Positions 26,685-34,906 of a DNA stretch of 64,000 bases are shown piece after piece. The stretch's first letter is position 1, and every line of letters starts with the position of its first letter. The translations under genes were made by a program, and so were the position numbers. The DNA comes from Io17-Chloro-G2 sp965226825 (GTDB lineage: Bacteria; Chloroflexota; Dehalococcoidia; Lucifugimonadales; UBA3495), in assembly GCA_965226825.1 (NCBI GenBank), contig CBDDED010000003.1, positions 930,001-994,000 of the forward strand, in the 5' to 3' direction. Below the pieces are notes generated by a model. It saw only the letters and a program-made list of their open reading frames with translations. It was not told the DNA's origin and searched no databases.

Positions 26685-27428
26685 GTGACCCAGCCCCTTG
26701 GTATCCCGAAGCATCAGTTCCTGGAATCGGTCCGCCGGTCGCTCCAACGTGAACCGGGGCCGCCCGAATCCCCTCATCCCGGGTTGAACGACACCTTGGC
26801 GCACCTGGAGGAAGAGGCGGCAGCGGCCCACCGCCGGTTGCAGACGGCTCGGCCCCAGCTGATGGACCAACTGGCGCGGGTGGCCGCTTTGCGCGACTGG
26901 CACGTCTATCGAGCCGACGGACCCGAAGAGGCCATCGGCTATCTATCGTCTCTGTCCTCCAAGTTGGGGATCACCCAATGTGTGAGGACCACTCAGGATG
27001 TTTTCGACGAGGTCCCTTTAGATGCTCCCCTGCTGGCCCAAGGGGTCTCGGTGACCACTGCGGCGTTGGAAACCGGCGGGACGCGAGAATCGGTCAGGGC
27101 CGGGATTGCGGATGCCGGATTGGGTATTACCGGCGCCGATTACGCCATCGCCGAAACCGGTTCGGTAATATTGCTGCCCCGGCAGGGGTTGAGCCGGTTG
27201 GCCTCGGTTGTGCCCCCTATCCACGTCGCCCTTATCCGGCCCCAGGACGTGGTCGAGTCCATAGACGACCTGTTCCTGTTCCGCCGCCTGGAATACGGCC
27301 GGGGCGGCGGCGACATGGGCAGCTACCTGAACTTCATCACCGGCCCCAGCCGCACCGCCGACATCGAGCAAACGTTGGTGGTGGGGGTACACGGCCCCAA
27401 AGAAGTCCACATGATATTGCTGGGCTAG
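26685..27428 (+). CDS. lutC: LutC-like LUD-domain protein (about 247 aa)
   Basis: GTG at 26685, just after the lutB stop and a GGGGA, is the preferred start; a TTG at 26673 is the alternative. The LUD fold shows in ALETGGTRESVRAGIADAGL, GITGADYAIAETGSVILLPR and VPPIHVALIRPQDVVES, ending SYLNFITGPSRTADIEQTLV with a GVHGPKEVHMILL tail. It is the third subunit of the lutABC-like operon. Relatives are about 215-240 aa. Confidence 0.85.
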   Translation: MTQPLGIPKHQFLESVRRSLQREPGPPESPHPGLNDTLAHLEEEAAAAHRRLQTARPQLMDQLARVAALRDWHVYRADGPEEAIGYLSSLSSKLGITQCVRTTQDVFDEVPLDAPLLAQGVSVTTAALETGGTRESVRAGIADAGLGITGADYAIAETGSVILLPRQGLSRLASVVPPIHVALIRPQDVVESIDDLFLFRRLEYGRGGGDMGSYLNFITGPSRTADIEQTLVVGVHGPKEVHMILLG

Positions 27429-27483
27429 AGACGGAAGACGCCGGTTCTCGGAGTTTTCCGATTCAAAGCCACAGGAGCCGCTA

Positions 27484-27825
27484 ATGCCGATGCGCGTAGG
27501 GTTTGCGCTTTACCGGAAGGACATGTTGGAAAGGGAACTGGCCGGGATTGAAAAGCTGTTGCCCACCCTGGGTGTGGAAAGAGTAATCCTGGTCGGCGAC
27601 ATGGTCACGGGAAACATTACGCCGGAGAGCGCGATAACGCTGGTGGTGGTCCAGAAAACCGAGTACACGTTCGGACGCCGCGCCGACTTCTTTTCTTACC
27701 ACCTGGACAGCGAGGTAGCCCTCGATACTCTGGTCTACACCCCCGACGAGTTCGACACACTGTCGCAAACCCTCCCCGCGCTGCACCAGGCTTGCCAACA
27801 GGGACGGGTTTTGTACCATGCCTGA
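27484..27825 (+). CDS. MNT-like minimal nucleotidyltransferase with degenerate active site (113 aa)
   Basis: AGGAG precedes the ATG at 27484. The fold matches MNT proteins that pair with HEPN partners: a helix, then VILVGDMVTGNITPESAITL. The family signature is GSxxxG followed by DxD. Here the Ser is replaced by Asp (GDMVTG) and the DxD by AxT (ESAITLVVV), so metal-dependent catalysis is unlikely. It overlaps the HEPN gene by 8 bases. In active systems the MNT adenylylates its HEPN toxin; this one may act only by binding. Confidence 0.7.
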   Translation: MPMRVGFALYRKDMLERELAGIEKLLPTLGVERVILVGDMVTGNITPESAITLVVVQKTEYTFGRRADFFSYHLDSEVALDTLVYTPDEFDTLSQTLPALHQACQQGRVLYHA

Positions 27826-28219
27826 TTTCCACGCCGAAGGCGCACGCTGGATGCGCCAGGCCCGTCAAGACCTTCAGGACGCCGTTTTCGCCAGCGACGG
27901 CGGCCGGTTTAACCTGGCCTGTTTCATTAGCCAGCAGGCCGCGGAAAAAGCTATCAAGGCGTTTCTGTACCACCGGGGCGCCGAGGACATTTGGGGACAT
28001 TCCCTCATTGACCTCTGTGAGGATGCCAAGCTGTTCGAGTTGTATTTCGACACCATCAAAAGTGAGGCGAGGCAACTGGACAAATACTACGAAATCACCA
28101 GGTACCCCCATCACCTTCCCGGGGGGATTCCATCGGAAGCCTTCGACCGGATCGATGCCGAACGGGCTATGGAACTCTCTCAACTGGTGGTAGATTTCGT
28201 AGCGCCGCGCCTGGAGTAA
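27818..28219 (+). CDS. HEPN-domain protein, partner of the MNT-like protein (133 aa)
   Basis: The four-helix HEPN fold is clear: GARWMRQARQDLQDAVFASD, FNLACFISQQAAEKAIKAFL, HSLIDLCEDA and ARQLDKYYEITRYPHHLPGG. The RYPHHLPGG segment corresponds to the conserved TRYP-D-x-x-P motif of HEPN proteins encoded with MNT partners; a classical Rx4-6H RNase motif is not certain. It starts inside the end of the MNT-like gene, so translation is coupled. Likely a toxin-antitoxin-derived pair, or a housekeeping relative of one. Confidence 0.8.
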   Translation: MPDFHAEGARWMRQARQDLQDAVFASDGGRFNLACFISQQAAEKAIKAFLYHRGAEDIWGHSLIDLCEDAKLFELYFDTIKSEARQLDKYYEITRYPHHLPGGIPSEAFDRIDAERAMELSQLVVDFVAPRLE

Positions 28220-28280
28220 TGCTACGGGCCATCGCTATTGCCCGCCCGGCTTGAACCAGACCCGTTCCGGTTTGAGAAAA

Positions 28281-28332
28281 ACCAACCCCAGAGACCAACC
28301 ACAAAGACCAACCACAAAGACCAACCCCAGAG
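28281..28332 (+). repeat. Four 13-bp tandem repeats in A-B-B-A order
   Basis: ACCAACCCCAGAG, ACCAACCACAAAG, ACCAACCACAAAG, ACCAACCCCAGAG fill 28281-28332 without gaps, about 60 bases after the HEPN gene. Two variants differing at two positions alternate symmetrically. Confidence 0.75.
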
Positions 28333-28605
28333 GTGGTATCACCATACCTATTACTCAATCAACACCAAAAGCTACGGTATTCGTGGGCGGTGGACTTGTC
28401 TCCACCGTAGGTTCTCGAGGACCGAGCCGCTGGAGAGAAGTTGGACCTTCGAGGTCACGAACGCAAAATTTCGGAAGAGCAAATCCAGGGACCACTAGTA
28501 GTCAGTCATCTCTGGAATATTAATTTCCGTCAGGCACCACCCAGGGCGTCTGAACCAAACTCCACCGTCTTTGCCCTTTTTATTACACGATTGACTGACT
28601 GCTAG

Positions 28606-28811
28606 TATTACAACAAGCGACATCTCCATGGCTACCTGCTCACGCGCTTGCCAGGGCCTTGTTTCGGACCGATTTCGCTGATCCTACCGTGGGAAGTGTT
28701 GTTGGCGGGGGTGCCATGAGCGTATGCGGCTCCTGGAACGATTCGGACGTCTCGGGAACTCGTGGCCGCGAAGGATCGCACCTATTCTGGAAGGACCGTT
28801 CCGTTGTAATA
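28606..28811. mobile_element. 206-bp MITE-like element with IS701-type ends and CTAG duplication
   Basis: The left end TATTACAAC (28606-28614) and right end GTTGTAATA (28803-28811) are perfect inverted repeats, flanked on both sides by CTAG (28602-28605 and 28812-28815). The same CTAG-TATTACAAC junction forms the end of the IS701-like transposase fragment at 43435-43447. IS701-family elements duplicate a YTAR target, which CTAG fits. There is no coding content. Confidence 0.7.
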
Positions 28812-28815
28812 CTAG

Positions 28816-28986
28816 AAGTCTGGCCGGAAAGTCATTGGCCGGGTTTCGCACTACCCAAAGCAGACGTATTACAGTCTTATACGACATGATAATATATGAA
28901 ATGCGTTTCACAAACCCACTATTACATCGACAGTCGACGGTAAGCAAACGACGGCTTGGGAAGAATCGGGGTTTCCGTCCGGATTT
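28816..28986. mobile_element. 171-bp MITE-like element with IS1182-type ends
   Basis: The left end AAGTCTGGCCGGAAAGT and the reverse complement of the right end, AAATCCGGACGGAAA, form imperfect inverted repeats flanked by CTAG (28812-28815 and 28987-28990). The same end is found next to the IS1182-type transposase at about 9945-9965. Its left CTAG is shared with the neighbouring IS701-type MITE. Confidence 0.6.
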
Positions 28987-29225
28987 CTAGGGCAATCGCA
29001 TTTTAATTTTCAGACGAGAGTCGAGGTGTCTTAACCTCTGTGAACCCCAGTAATGCCCACCGAATTTAAGCATCAGCGAGTCGATTTCGGTGGTTCGAGG
29101 CGTCACAACATCGCCAATGTGGCAATTAATCCCGAGGTCTCAGCCGCTCCGGGCACGGGTGCCGTCAAAATGCGATTGCCCTGCATCAACCATCTCATTC
29201 GGTGCATGCCTGAGAGTCAACGGTG

Positions 29226-29366
29226 TATAATAAGGCAATCGAGCACCAGAGGGGTTTCAAAATCGGCTCACTGTTTAGCATCGGAAATCGGAGGATTTCC
29301 GCCACAATTCGTGTTTAAATTACCTCTTAGGCAAGGGCCAGAATCCGCCATTTCGGGCGGATTTTT
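29226..29366 (+). ncRNA. Possible small RNA: -10 box followed by an intrinsic terminator
   Basis: TATAAT (29226-29231) lies about 110 bases before a strong terminator, AATCCGCC (29342-29349) pairing with GGCGGATT (29356-29363) and running into five T. No coding frame links them, and no known RNA family was recognised. The -35 region is poor. Confidence 0.3.
29342..29366 (+). terminator. Intrinsic terminator
   Basis: Perfect 8-bp stem (29342-29349 with 29356-29363), 6-base loop, T-run to 29366. It is not downstream of a recognised gene. Confidence 0.6.
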
Positions 29367-29685
29367 CGTGCTGGAAACCCATATCAGATACCCTGCCATG
29401 TTCGTCCGTCCGGGACCTCCTCCCGATAGCTTGCCTGCTGGAGACTATCCAACAAGGACGCGAGTACGTACCATGGTTGGCAGAAGGAACCGTGTGTCGG
29501 CATTTTCGACCAGCTATCTCTATGGCAGGTATAGGGCAGGAACGAAGATTCCACTAAACAGGCCTCAAAACAGGACTTGAGAGTTGGCGGCTTATCAGAT
29601 AAATCGCAGAAGCCAAACCATCTTCCCTGGTATAACCCGGCTATAACTCCTCGGTGACCAACAATCTAACCTGCAAGAATAAACC

Positions 29686-30300
29686 ATGATCTACGAAGTT
29701 CGCACCTACACCCTGGAACCCGGCACCGTAGGCAAGTTCGAGGAGAGCTTTGCCGATGCCCTCCCTCATCGAGGGAAGTATTCGCCCCTGGCCGCTTTCT
29801 GGCATACTGACATTGGGGTGCTTAACCAGGTAATACACGTCTGGCCCTATGAGAACCTGCTGGAGCGGGAAACCATCCGCGCCGAAGCCGCCCAAGACCC
29901 CAATTGGCCGCCCCGTGACACCAGCATGGTTATGGATATGCAGTCGGAAATCTGGAATTCCGCGTCCTTTATGCGACCCATGGGCGGCGGCCAGGAATTG
30001 GGCGACGTCTATGAAATGCGCGTCTACACCTACAAGCCTGGGTCAATCCCCGAACTGCTCAGCCGTTGGGAAAAGGCCCTACCCTGGCGGGAACAGTTCT
30101 CCCCCTGCGCCGCCGCCATGCACTCCGAGTTGGGCGGCCTGAACCGCTGGATGCACATCTGGCCCTATAAGGACCTGAACCACCGGAACGAGGTCAGGAA
30201 AGCCGCCGGCGGCACGCCTAACTGGCCCTCCGGCGCGCCGGGCCGCATCCGGCAGGAGAACAAAATCATGCTGCCTGCCTCCTTCTCTCCGATGCGCTAG
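29686..30300 (+). CDS. NIPSNAP-family protein with two domains (204 aa)
   Basis: Two repeats of the dimeric alpha-beta barrel NIPSNAP domain are present: MIYEVRTYTLEPGTVGKFEE ... HVWPYENLLERETIRAE, then DVYEMRVYTYKPGSIPELLS ... HIWPYKDLNHRNEVRKAAGG. The conserved HxWPY(E/K) motif occurs in both. Bacterial members are mostly uncharacterised; in animals the family is mitochondrial. The ATG at 29686 is preceded only by a weak RBS. The tandem form probably folds as an intramolecular dimer. Confidence 0.85.
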   Translation: MIYEVRTYTLEPGTVGKFEESFADALPHRGKYSPLAAFWHTDIGVLNQVIHVWPYENLLERETIRAEAAQDPNWPPRDTSMVMDMQSEIWNSASFMRPMGGGQELGDVYEMRVYTYKPGSIPELLSRWEKALPWREQFSPCAAAMHSELGGLNRWMHIWPYKDLNHRNEVRKAAGGTPNWPSGAPGRIRQENKIMLPASFSPMR

Positions 30301-30319
30301 GCGACAGCCAACTCCCCAT

Positions 30320-30363
30320 CTCTGCGTCTCTGCGATAACGCATCGAACCGCAGAGGCACAGAG
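30320..30363. repeat. 15-bp-arm hairpin between the NIPSNAP and nspC genes
   Basis: CTCTGCGTCTCTGCG (30320-30334) and CGCAGAGGCACAGAG (30349-30363) pair at 13 of 15 positions around a 14-base loop. It may be a dispersed palindromic repeat or a transcript end. Confidence 0.5.
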
Positions 30364-30393
30364 GGCAGGAGCAGCCCTTACTTTCAATGCACA

Positions 30394-31578
30394 ATGCAAA
30401 TAACTGGCCTGCTTAAATCCCTGGAAACGCCCGCTTTCGTTTACGACGAGGCAGCCGTCAAACGGTCGCTTCGGTATGCCCAACTGATACGCTCCCGCAC
30501 TGCCTGCCGCGTACTGTACTCCCTGAAGCCCCTCTCTCTCCCTGAGTTGCTTGAGTTTATGGCCCCCCACTTGGACGGATTTGCCGTTAGCTCCCTGTTC
30601 GAGGCACGGCTGGCCCGCTCCGTGCTCGACCGCTGCGAGACCGATTCGGGTACGCTGCACCTGACCACCCCCGGCATACGGCCCAATGATGTACCGGAAC
30701 TTGGGAAGGTATGCGACTACATATCCTTCAATTCGGTGGGCCAATGGAATCAACACCGGGCTGCACTGGAGGGAAAAGTCAGTTGTGGGTTGCGGGTCAA
30801 TCCGCGCTTGTCCTTCCTGGACGATGAGCGGTACGACCCCTGCCGTCCCAACTCCAAGCTGGGTGCGCCCCTGGAAGAAGTAACAGCCCTGGCTGCCGGT
30901 GGCCGAAATCTGTTTGATGGACTGGAAGGGTTGCTGGTACACACCAACTGCGATTCAGACGATTTCAGCCAACTGGAAGAAACGGTGAACCGGCTCCACA
31001 CTGAAGTTAGCGAACTGCTGCGCCGCGTCAGTTGGATTAACCTGGGCGGCGGGTATTTGTTCGACGCCCGGGCCGACCTGTCCCCGCTTTACCGGGCGGT
31101 CGAGTTCTTGCAATGCAACTACGGCCTGGAGGTAATTATTGAGCCAGGGGCGGCTTTCGTTCGTTCTGCCGGCTACATCGTTGCCACAGTGCTGGATATT
31201 TTCGCCAACAGAGCCAAGAAAATAGCCGTGCTGGACACTACCGTAAACCATATGCCGGAAGTGTTTGAGTACGACTTTGAGCCGGATATAGTGGGGCACG
31301 ACGACAAGGGGAAATGGGAATATATTCTGGCCGGCTGCACCTGTCTGGCCGGTGATTTGTTCGGGGAGTACCGATTCCACCAACCCCTCGAGGTTGGGGA
31401 CCAAGTGGTATTTTGCAACGCCGGGGCATACACCATGACTAAAGCCCATACGTTCAACGGCGTCAATCTCCCGACGATTTATGCCCTGACCGGGGCAGGC
31501 ACCCTGGAGTTGAAGAAGCGGTTCACCTACGCCGATTACGCCTCGCGGTGGGGAGTTTATGCCGGCAGCACTGTTTGA
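30394..31578 (+). CDS. nspC: Carboxynorspermidine decarboxylase (394 aa)
   Basis: This is a fold-III PLP decarboxylase. The Lys that binds PLP lies in YSLKPLSLPELLEF; the phosphate-binding Gly-rich strand is INLGGGYLF; IIEPGAAFVRSAGYIVATVL and the C-terminal barrel (VFCNAGAYTMTKAHTFNG) follow. The combination with HLTTPGIRPNDV and LLVHTNCDS is characteristic of NspC, which makes norspermidine or spermidine from the carboxy precursor. The family length is about 370-400 aa. Its 3' end overlaps the DUF3326 gene by 20 bases. The usual partner, carboxynorspermidine dehydrogenase, is not in the window. Confidence 0.85.
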   Translation: MQITGLLKSLETPAFVYDEAAVKRSLRYAQLIRSRTACRVLYSLKPLSLPELLEFMAPHLDGFAVSSLFEARLARSVLDRCETDSGTLHLTTPGIRPNDVPELGKVCDYISFNSVGQWNQHRAALEGKVSCGLRVNPRLSFLDDERYDPCRPNSKLGAPLEEVTALAAGGRNLFDGLEGLLVHTNCDSDDFSQLEETVNRLHTEVSELLRRVSWINLGGGYLFDARADLSPLYRAVEFLQCNYGLEVIIEPGAAFVRSAGYIVATVLDIFANRAKKIAVLDTTVNHMPEVFEYDFEPDIVGHDDKGKWEYILAGCTCLAGDLFGEYRFHQPLEVGDQVVFCNAGAYTMTKAHTFNGVNLPTIYALTGAGTLELKKRFTYADYASRWGVYAGSTV

Positions 31579-32947
31579 GCGCGAGTTAATTATCCCATCC
31601 TCTCCAAAACACCGGAATCTGGTGGAAGGCTTGGGTGGGGCGGTTACAGCTCAAATTGAAGAAGGCGACATCCCAATCCGGTTGGCGGTAACCACCTCCG
31701 CCGAAAAGAGTTACCACTGTGAAGTGGGCTTGCTGTCCGGCCTGGAGTACCCATCGAAGTCCGGTTGGGAGCCTATGCCAGAGTCCGGCTGGAATCGGCC
31801 AAGTCCGGCGCCCCTCTTCCGGTTTGTTCGACGGCCGGTGGAAAATACGGCGGGCTTCAGCGCCGTCCTGCTGGTCCCTACCGGAATCGGGGCGGAAATC
31901 GGGGGCCACGCCGGAGACGCCGCCCCGGTAGCCTCGTTGCTGGCCTCCGTTTGCGACACGCTGATAACCCATCCTAACGTGGTAAACGCCTCGGACATAA
32001 TTGACCTGCCCGCCAATGCCCTGTACGTTGAAGGCAGCGTCATCACTCGAATGCTGCTGGGCACCCTGGGCTTGCAGCAGGCCCGCAACAATCGCCTGCT
32101 GGTGGTCATCGGCCACCACGAGGATGAGCTGTTTACCCACGCCGCCATTAACTCGGTCAACGCGGCCCGGTCATCCTACGGGCTAACCGTATCGCGGATA
32201 ATTCAACTGGGACCGGAATTTGAGATGGATTCCTGTTACACCAGGTCGGGACGGGCCGCCGGCCGGGTGCGAGGGCTCGATTGTCTGTTTGAAGCGTTGG
32301 ACGAGTACGCCGGCCGATACGATGCGGTGGCAATCACTTCTCAGATCATCGTGCCGCCGGGTTACCACGCCGACTACTTCAATGGTATGGGGGCAATGGT
32401 GAACCCTTGGGGCGGAGTGGAGGCCATGTTGACCCACGCCGTTTCCACCATTTACGACGTTCCTTCGGCCCACTCGCCGATGTTGGAAACCCGGGAAATC
32501 GCCAACGAAGACCCGGGAATCGTTGACCCCCGGATGGCTGCGGAAGCTGTATCCCTGGCCCTGCTACAATGTATCCTGAAAGGCTTGCAGAAAAGCCCCA
32601 AAATCATCACCGACGCCAACGGGATGATGCACCATAGCGTCCTCACCGCCGCAGAAATTTCCTGTTTAGTAATACCCGACGGCTGTATTGGCCTGCCCAC
32701 CCTGGCCGCGCTGGAGCAAAAGATACCCGTGATTGCGGTGCGGGAAAATCATAACCTGATGCGCAACGACCTCGCCGCTCTGCCCTGGGCGACCGGGCAG
32801 TTACACTTGGTCGAAAACTATTGGGAGGCTGCCGGGGTAATGGCGGCGATGCGAGCCGGCATCAACCCGGCGGCGGTGCGGCGTCCCATCCTGCCGTCAA
32901 CGGTGGAACGGTGGAATGGAAGGGCTGATAAAGCGAACGCGGGCTGA
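31559..32947 (+). CDS. DUF3326-domain protein (462 aa)
   Basis: The C-terminal 350 residues match DUF3326: AVLLVPTGIGAEIGGHAGDA, LITHPNVVNASDIIDLPANA, YVEGSVITRMLLGTLGL, NPWGGVEAMLTHAVSTIYDV and CLVIPDGCIGLPTLAALEQK. The N-terminal 90 residues are extra. No activity is known for the family. The start (ATG at 31559) sits inside the end of nspC, so translation is coupled and the protein probably acts with polyamine or amino-acid metabolism. Confidence 0.8.
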   Translation: MPAALFERELIIPSSPKHRNLVEGLGGAVTAQIEEGDIPIRLAVTTSAEKSYHCEVGLLSGLEYPSKSGWEPMPESGWNRPSPAPLFRFVRRPVENTAGFSAVLLVPTGIGAEIGGHAGDAAPVASLLASVCDTLITHPNVVNASDIIDLPANALYVEGSVITRMLLGTLGLQQARNNRLLVVIGHHEDELFTHAAINSVNAARSSYGLTVSRIIQLGPEFEMDSCYTRSGRAAGRVRGLDCLFEALDEYAGRYDAVAITSQIIVPPGYHADYFNGMGAMVNPWGGVEAMLTHAVSTIYDVPSAHSPMLETREIANEDPGIVDPRMAAEAVSLALLQCILKGLQKSPKIITDANGMMHHSVLTAAEISCLVIPDGCIGLPTLAALEQKIPVIAVRENHNLMRNDLAALPWATGQLHLVENYWEAAGVMAAMRAGINPAAVRRPILPSTVERWNGRADKANAG

Positions 32948-32973
32948 ACGACAAGACCGCCAAGAGACGGAAA

Positions 32974-33003
32974 GGGGGGACGCAAGCTCCCCCCGGTTTG
33001 TTC
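32974..33003. terminator. Bidirectional terminator between convergent genes
   Basis: GGGGGGA (32974-32980) and TCCCCCC (32988-32994) form a perfect stem with a 7-base loop, between the ends of the DUF3326 gene (+) and the pspAA gene (-). The T content after the stem is modest. Confidence 0.6.
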
Positions 33004-33048
33004 AGAGAAAAGTTGACCCTTTTCCGCGGCAGCACTATTCAAGCAGAA

Positions 33049-33327
33049 CTACCCGGGCAGTAGACCGTCCCCGATAAATATATGCTCAGCCTCTTCCAGG
33101 GTCAGGTCCGACTCAGGCAGTATCAGATCCGATTCCACCAGTTCTTCTACTGGCACCTCTGCACCTTTTGCCCGGACGAGGTCCAGCATTTCCTTTAGCA
33201 GCAGGTTGAAGTTTTCCTCGTCTTCAGACTCCACCGCTTCCACCAATCGGTTGTCAATTTCGTTAAGGTCGTCAATAACCGAACCCGGCAGGTTGAACTG
33301 ACCTTCACTGAGAATGCGAACAATCAT
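33049..33327 (-). CDS. PspAA, PspA-associated domain protein (92 aa)
   Basis: MIVRILSEGQFNLPGSVIDD, LNEIDNRLVEAVESEDEENF and the end LEEAEHIFIGDGLLPG match the PspAA domain, a small alpha-beta partner of PspA in actinobacterial and chloroflexotal phage-shock systems. It lies 17 bases after pspA and is certainly in its operon. Predicted to modulate PspA assembly at the membrane. Length is standard. Confidence 0.85.
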   Translation of the reverse strand: MIVRILSEGQFNLPGSVIDDLNEIDNRLVEAVESEDEENFNLLLKEMLDLVRAKGAEVPVEELVESDLILPESDLTLEEAEHIFIGDGLLPG

Positions 33328-33344
33328 AGCTAATTCTCCGCCCC

Positions 33345-34136
33345 TTATTCGGATTGAGAGGGACGCTGCCCTCGGAGAGCAGACAGTTCATCATCCACAC
33401 TGGATTGCCCCGGCGGGAGCGACCTGGGTTCCGCCCCGCCGGGAGGGCTGATGCCCTTGAGAGCGGCCAACTCTGCCTCTATGCTTGCGGAAGTAGAAAT
33501 CTGGGACAATTCCCGCTCGATGTCGTCCTGTGGCCCAGTGATGTCATCCAGGACACCGGTAGCGACCAGTTCGTCAATTGCGCCGGCCTTGGCCCGCATC
33601 TGGTCGGTCTTGTTCTCGGCCCGCTGTATGGCCAGAGAAATGTCTCCCATCTCTTCAGATATGCCGCCCAGTGCGGAGCCGATACGGACTTGGGCTTGGG
33701 CCGCCGAGTATTGGGCCTTGATGATTTCCTTCTTGTTGCGGAAGGCGCTGACCTTGGCCTGGAGGCGCTGCTCGGCTACCGTCAGCTTTTTCTGCTCCAG
33801 TTCCATACCCTCTATCTGTTCATCCAGACCTTGCAGTTCCAACAATGCGTTCTGTTTACGCTGCAGAGCCAAGCGCGCCAAGTCTTCCCGATCGGAGTCC
33901 AGAGCCTGCCGGGCCTGCCGGTCCAGGCGGGCAATGTCCTCTTTAACCTTGGCGGCTTGCTGTTGAATACGCCGCTTGGCAGTCACCATTTCCACCACGC
34001 CGCGCTTAACGTTTTGGAGCATCTCCAACTGCTTTTCATACGAGTAATCCAGGGTTTCCCCGGGGTCTTCAGCGGAGTCAAGGATGCGGTTCATCTTTGA
34101 TTTCACAATAGTGGACATTCTGGAAAACATTCCCAT
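33345..34136 (-). CDS. pspA: PspA/IM30 envelope-stress protein (263 aa)
   Basis: This is an ESCRT-III-like coiled-coil protein. It begins MGMFSRMSTIVKSKMNRILD, followed by DPGETLDYSYEKQLEMLQNV and long heptad helices (residues about 25-190) with the ALARLALQRKQNALLELQ-type pattern, then a Gly/Pro-rich C-terminal linker and DELSALRGQ end. Family members bind stressed inner membranes and maintain the proton motive force. It is transcribed with pspAA, and the small membrane-protein gene at 34231-34407 lies upstream in the same direction. Confidence 0.9.
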   Translation of the reverse strand: MGMFSRMSTIVKSKMNRILDSAEDPGETLDYSYEKQLEMLQNVKRGVVEMVTAKRRIQQQAAKVKEDIARLDRQARQALDSDREDLARLALQRKQNALLELQGLDEQIEGMELEQKKLTVAEQRLQAKVSAFRNKKEIIKAQYSAAQAQVRIGSALGGISEEMGDISLAIQRAENKTDQMRAKAGAIDELVATGVLDDITGPQDDIERELSQISTSASIEAELAALKGISPPGGAEPRSLPPGQSSVDDELSALRGQRPSQSE

Positions 34137-34230
34137 GTCTCATGCCTCAGTTTGGACTTGTACAGAAACTTCGGGTGGCGGAAACAGCGCAATCAATCCC
34201 AAGCGTCAGGCCAGGGCAGGGCCGTCCACT

Positions 34231-34407
34231 TCAGAATCTGTTTTTCTGGCCAAAAACAGCCATTGCACCCATCACAATGGCAACAACAATGCAGACGGCC
34301 CCTAGAATCCAAAGCAGGAAATCCAGGATTCCGGAAATCAGGAGTATCCCCAAGACCAGCAGGAATATGGCGATTACTATTCCACCAAAACCTCCGAATT
34401 TACCCAT
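34231..34407 (-). CDS. Small two-helix membrane protein upstream of pspA (58 aa)
   Basis: The ATG at 34407 (MGKFGGFGGIVIAIFLLVLG) has GAGGT upstream; the longer frame from 34467 is less likely. Two hydrophobic helices fill residues 8-27 and 30-50, with a short basic end FGQKNRF. Small hydrophobic proteins next to pspA often act as membrane partners, but this one is not a recognised PspB or PspC. About 95 bases separate it from pspA. Confidence 0.6.
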   Translation of the reverse strand: MGKFGGFGGIVIAIFLLVLGILLISGILDFLLWILGAVCIVVAIVMGAMAVFGQKNRF

Positions 34408-34906
34408 CAATTGACCTCGCGAGTAAGCCCTTACTTTCGGATAAAAAAGACAAAGGCCATTGTCCATTACCTCTGTTCAACGATAGCTTGCCAGGCAAGC
34501 CGGGTCAAGGGGAGCAGGAGACAAGGAATACCCAAATGCTCCCACCGCGAAGGGCTCCAATAGGGGATTTCCCAAGCATACCGTGCTATCATCGGTGAAA
34601 TATACCTGCGGCCTTTTAAATATCATTCTGAAGAGCGGCGCGGCGAGGAATCCCAACGGGGGCCACTGACAGCCTCCACCACTCCAGGTTATTTCCGGGC
34701 AGAGTCGGGATTCTTCGCTCCGATCAGAGTGACAGAACGGAGGTTGAGTTCAGAATTACAATATGCGGGGTAGATTGACGCAGGCAGGCAAATAACAGCT
34801 CAAATGCCCCGGCAAGGTACCGGGCCAAAGTTCAGTAGGTTATCATGGCCCGGTAAAATCGTCGGGGTTTTGCCAACGGCCAGCCTACGGCATAACCAAC
34901 AGGGAG
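34408..34906. other. Divergent intergenic region
   Basis: The region separates the pspA-side genes from the DUF4178/DUF350 genes, so it should hold two promoters, though none stands out. A repeat-like segment, GGGATTCTTCGCTCCG followed by AGAGTGACAG (about 34707-34735), resembles dispersed palindromes of other genomes. Confidence 0.35.

Larger units (their letters stand above)
28333..29685. other. Gene-free stretch carrying two small mobile-element relics
   Basis: No supported protein gene. Two MITE-like elements are annotated within it, and a possible promoter-terminator pair at 29226-29366. Open frames here have no family match. Confidence 0.4.

Noticed and set aside
28281..28332. CRISPR or iteron origin
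   Set aside because: Four 13-mers without spacers and no rep gene nearby.
29053..29580. 175-codon plus-strand frame
   Set aside because: No RBS, no family match, and it runs through a strong intrinsic terminator at 29342-29366.
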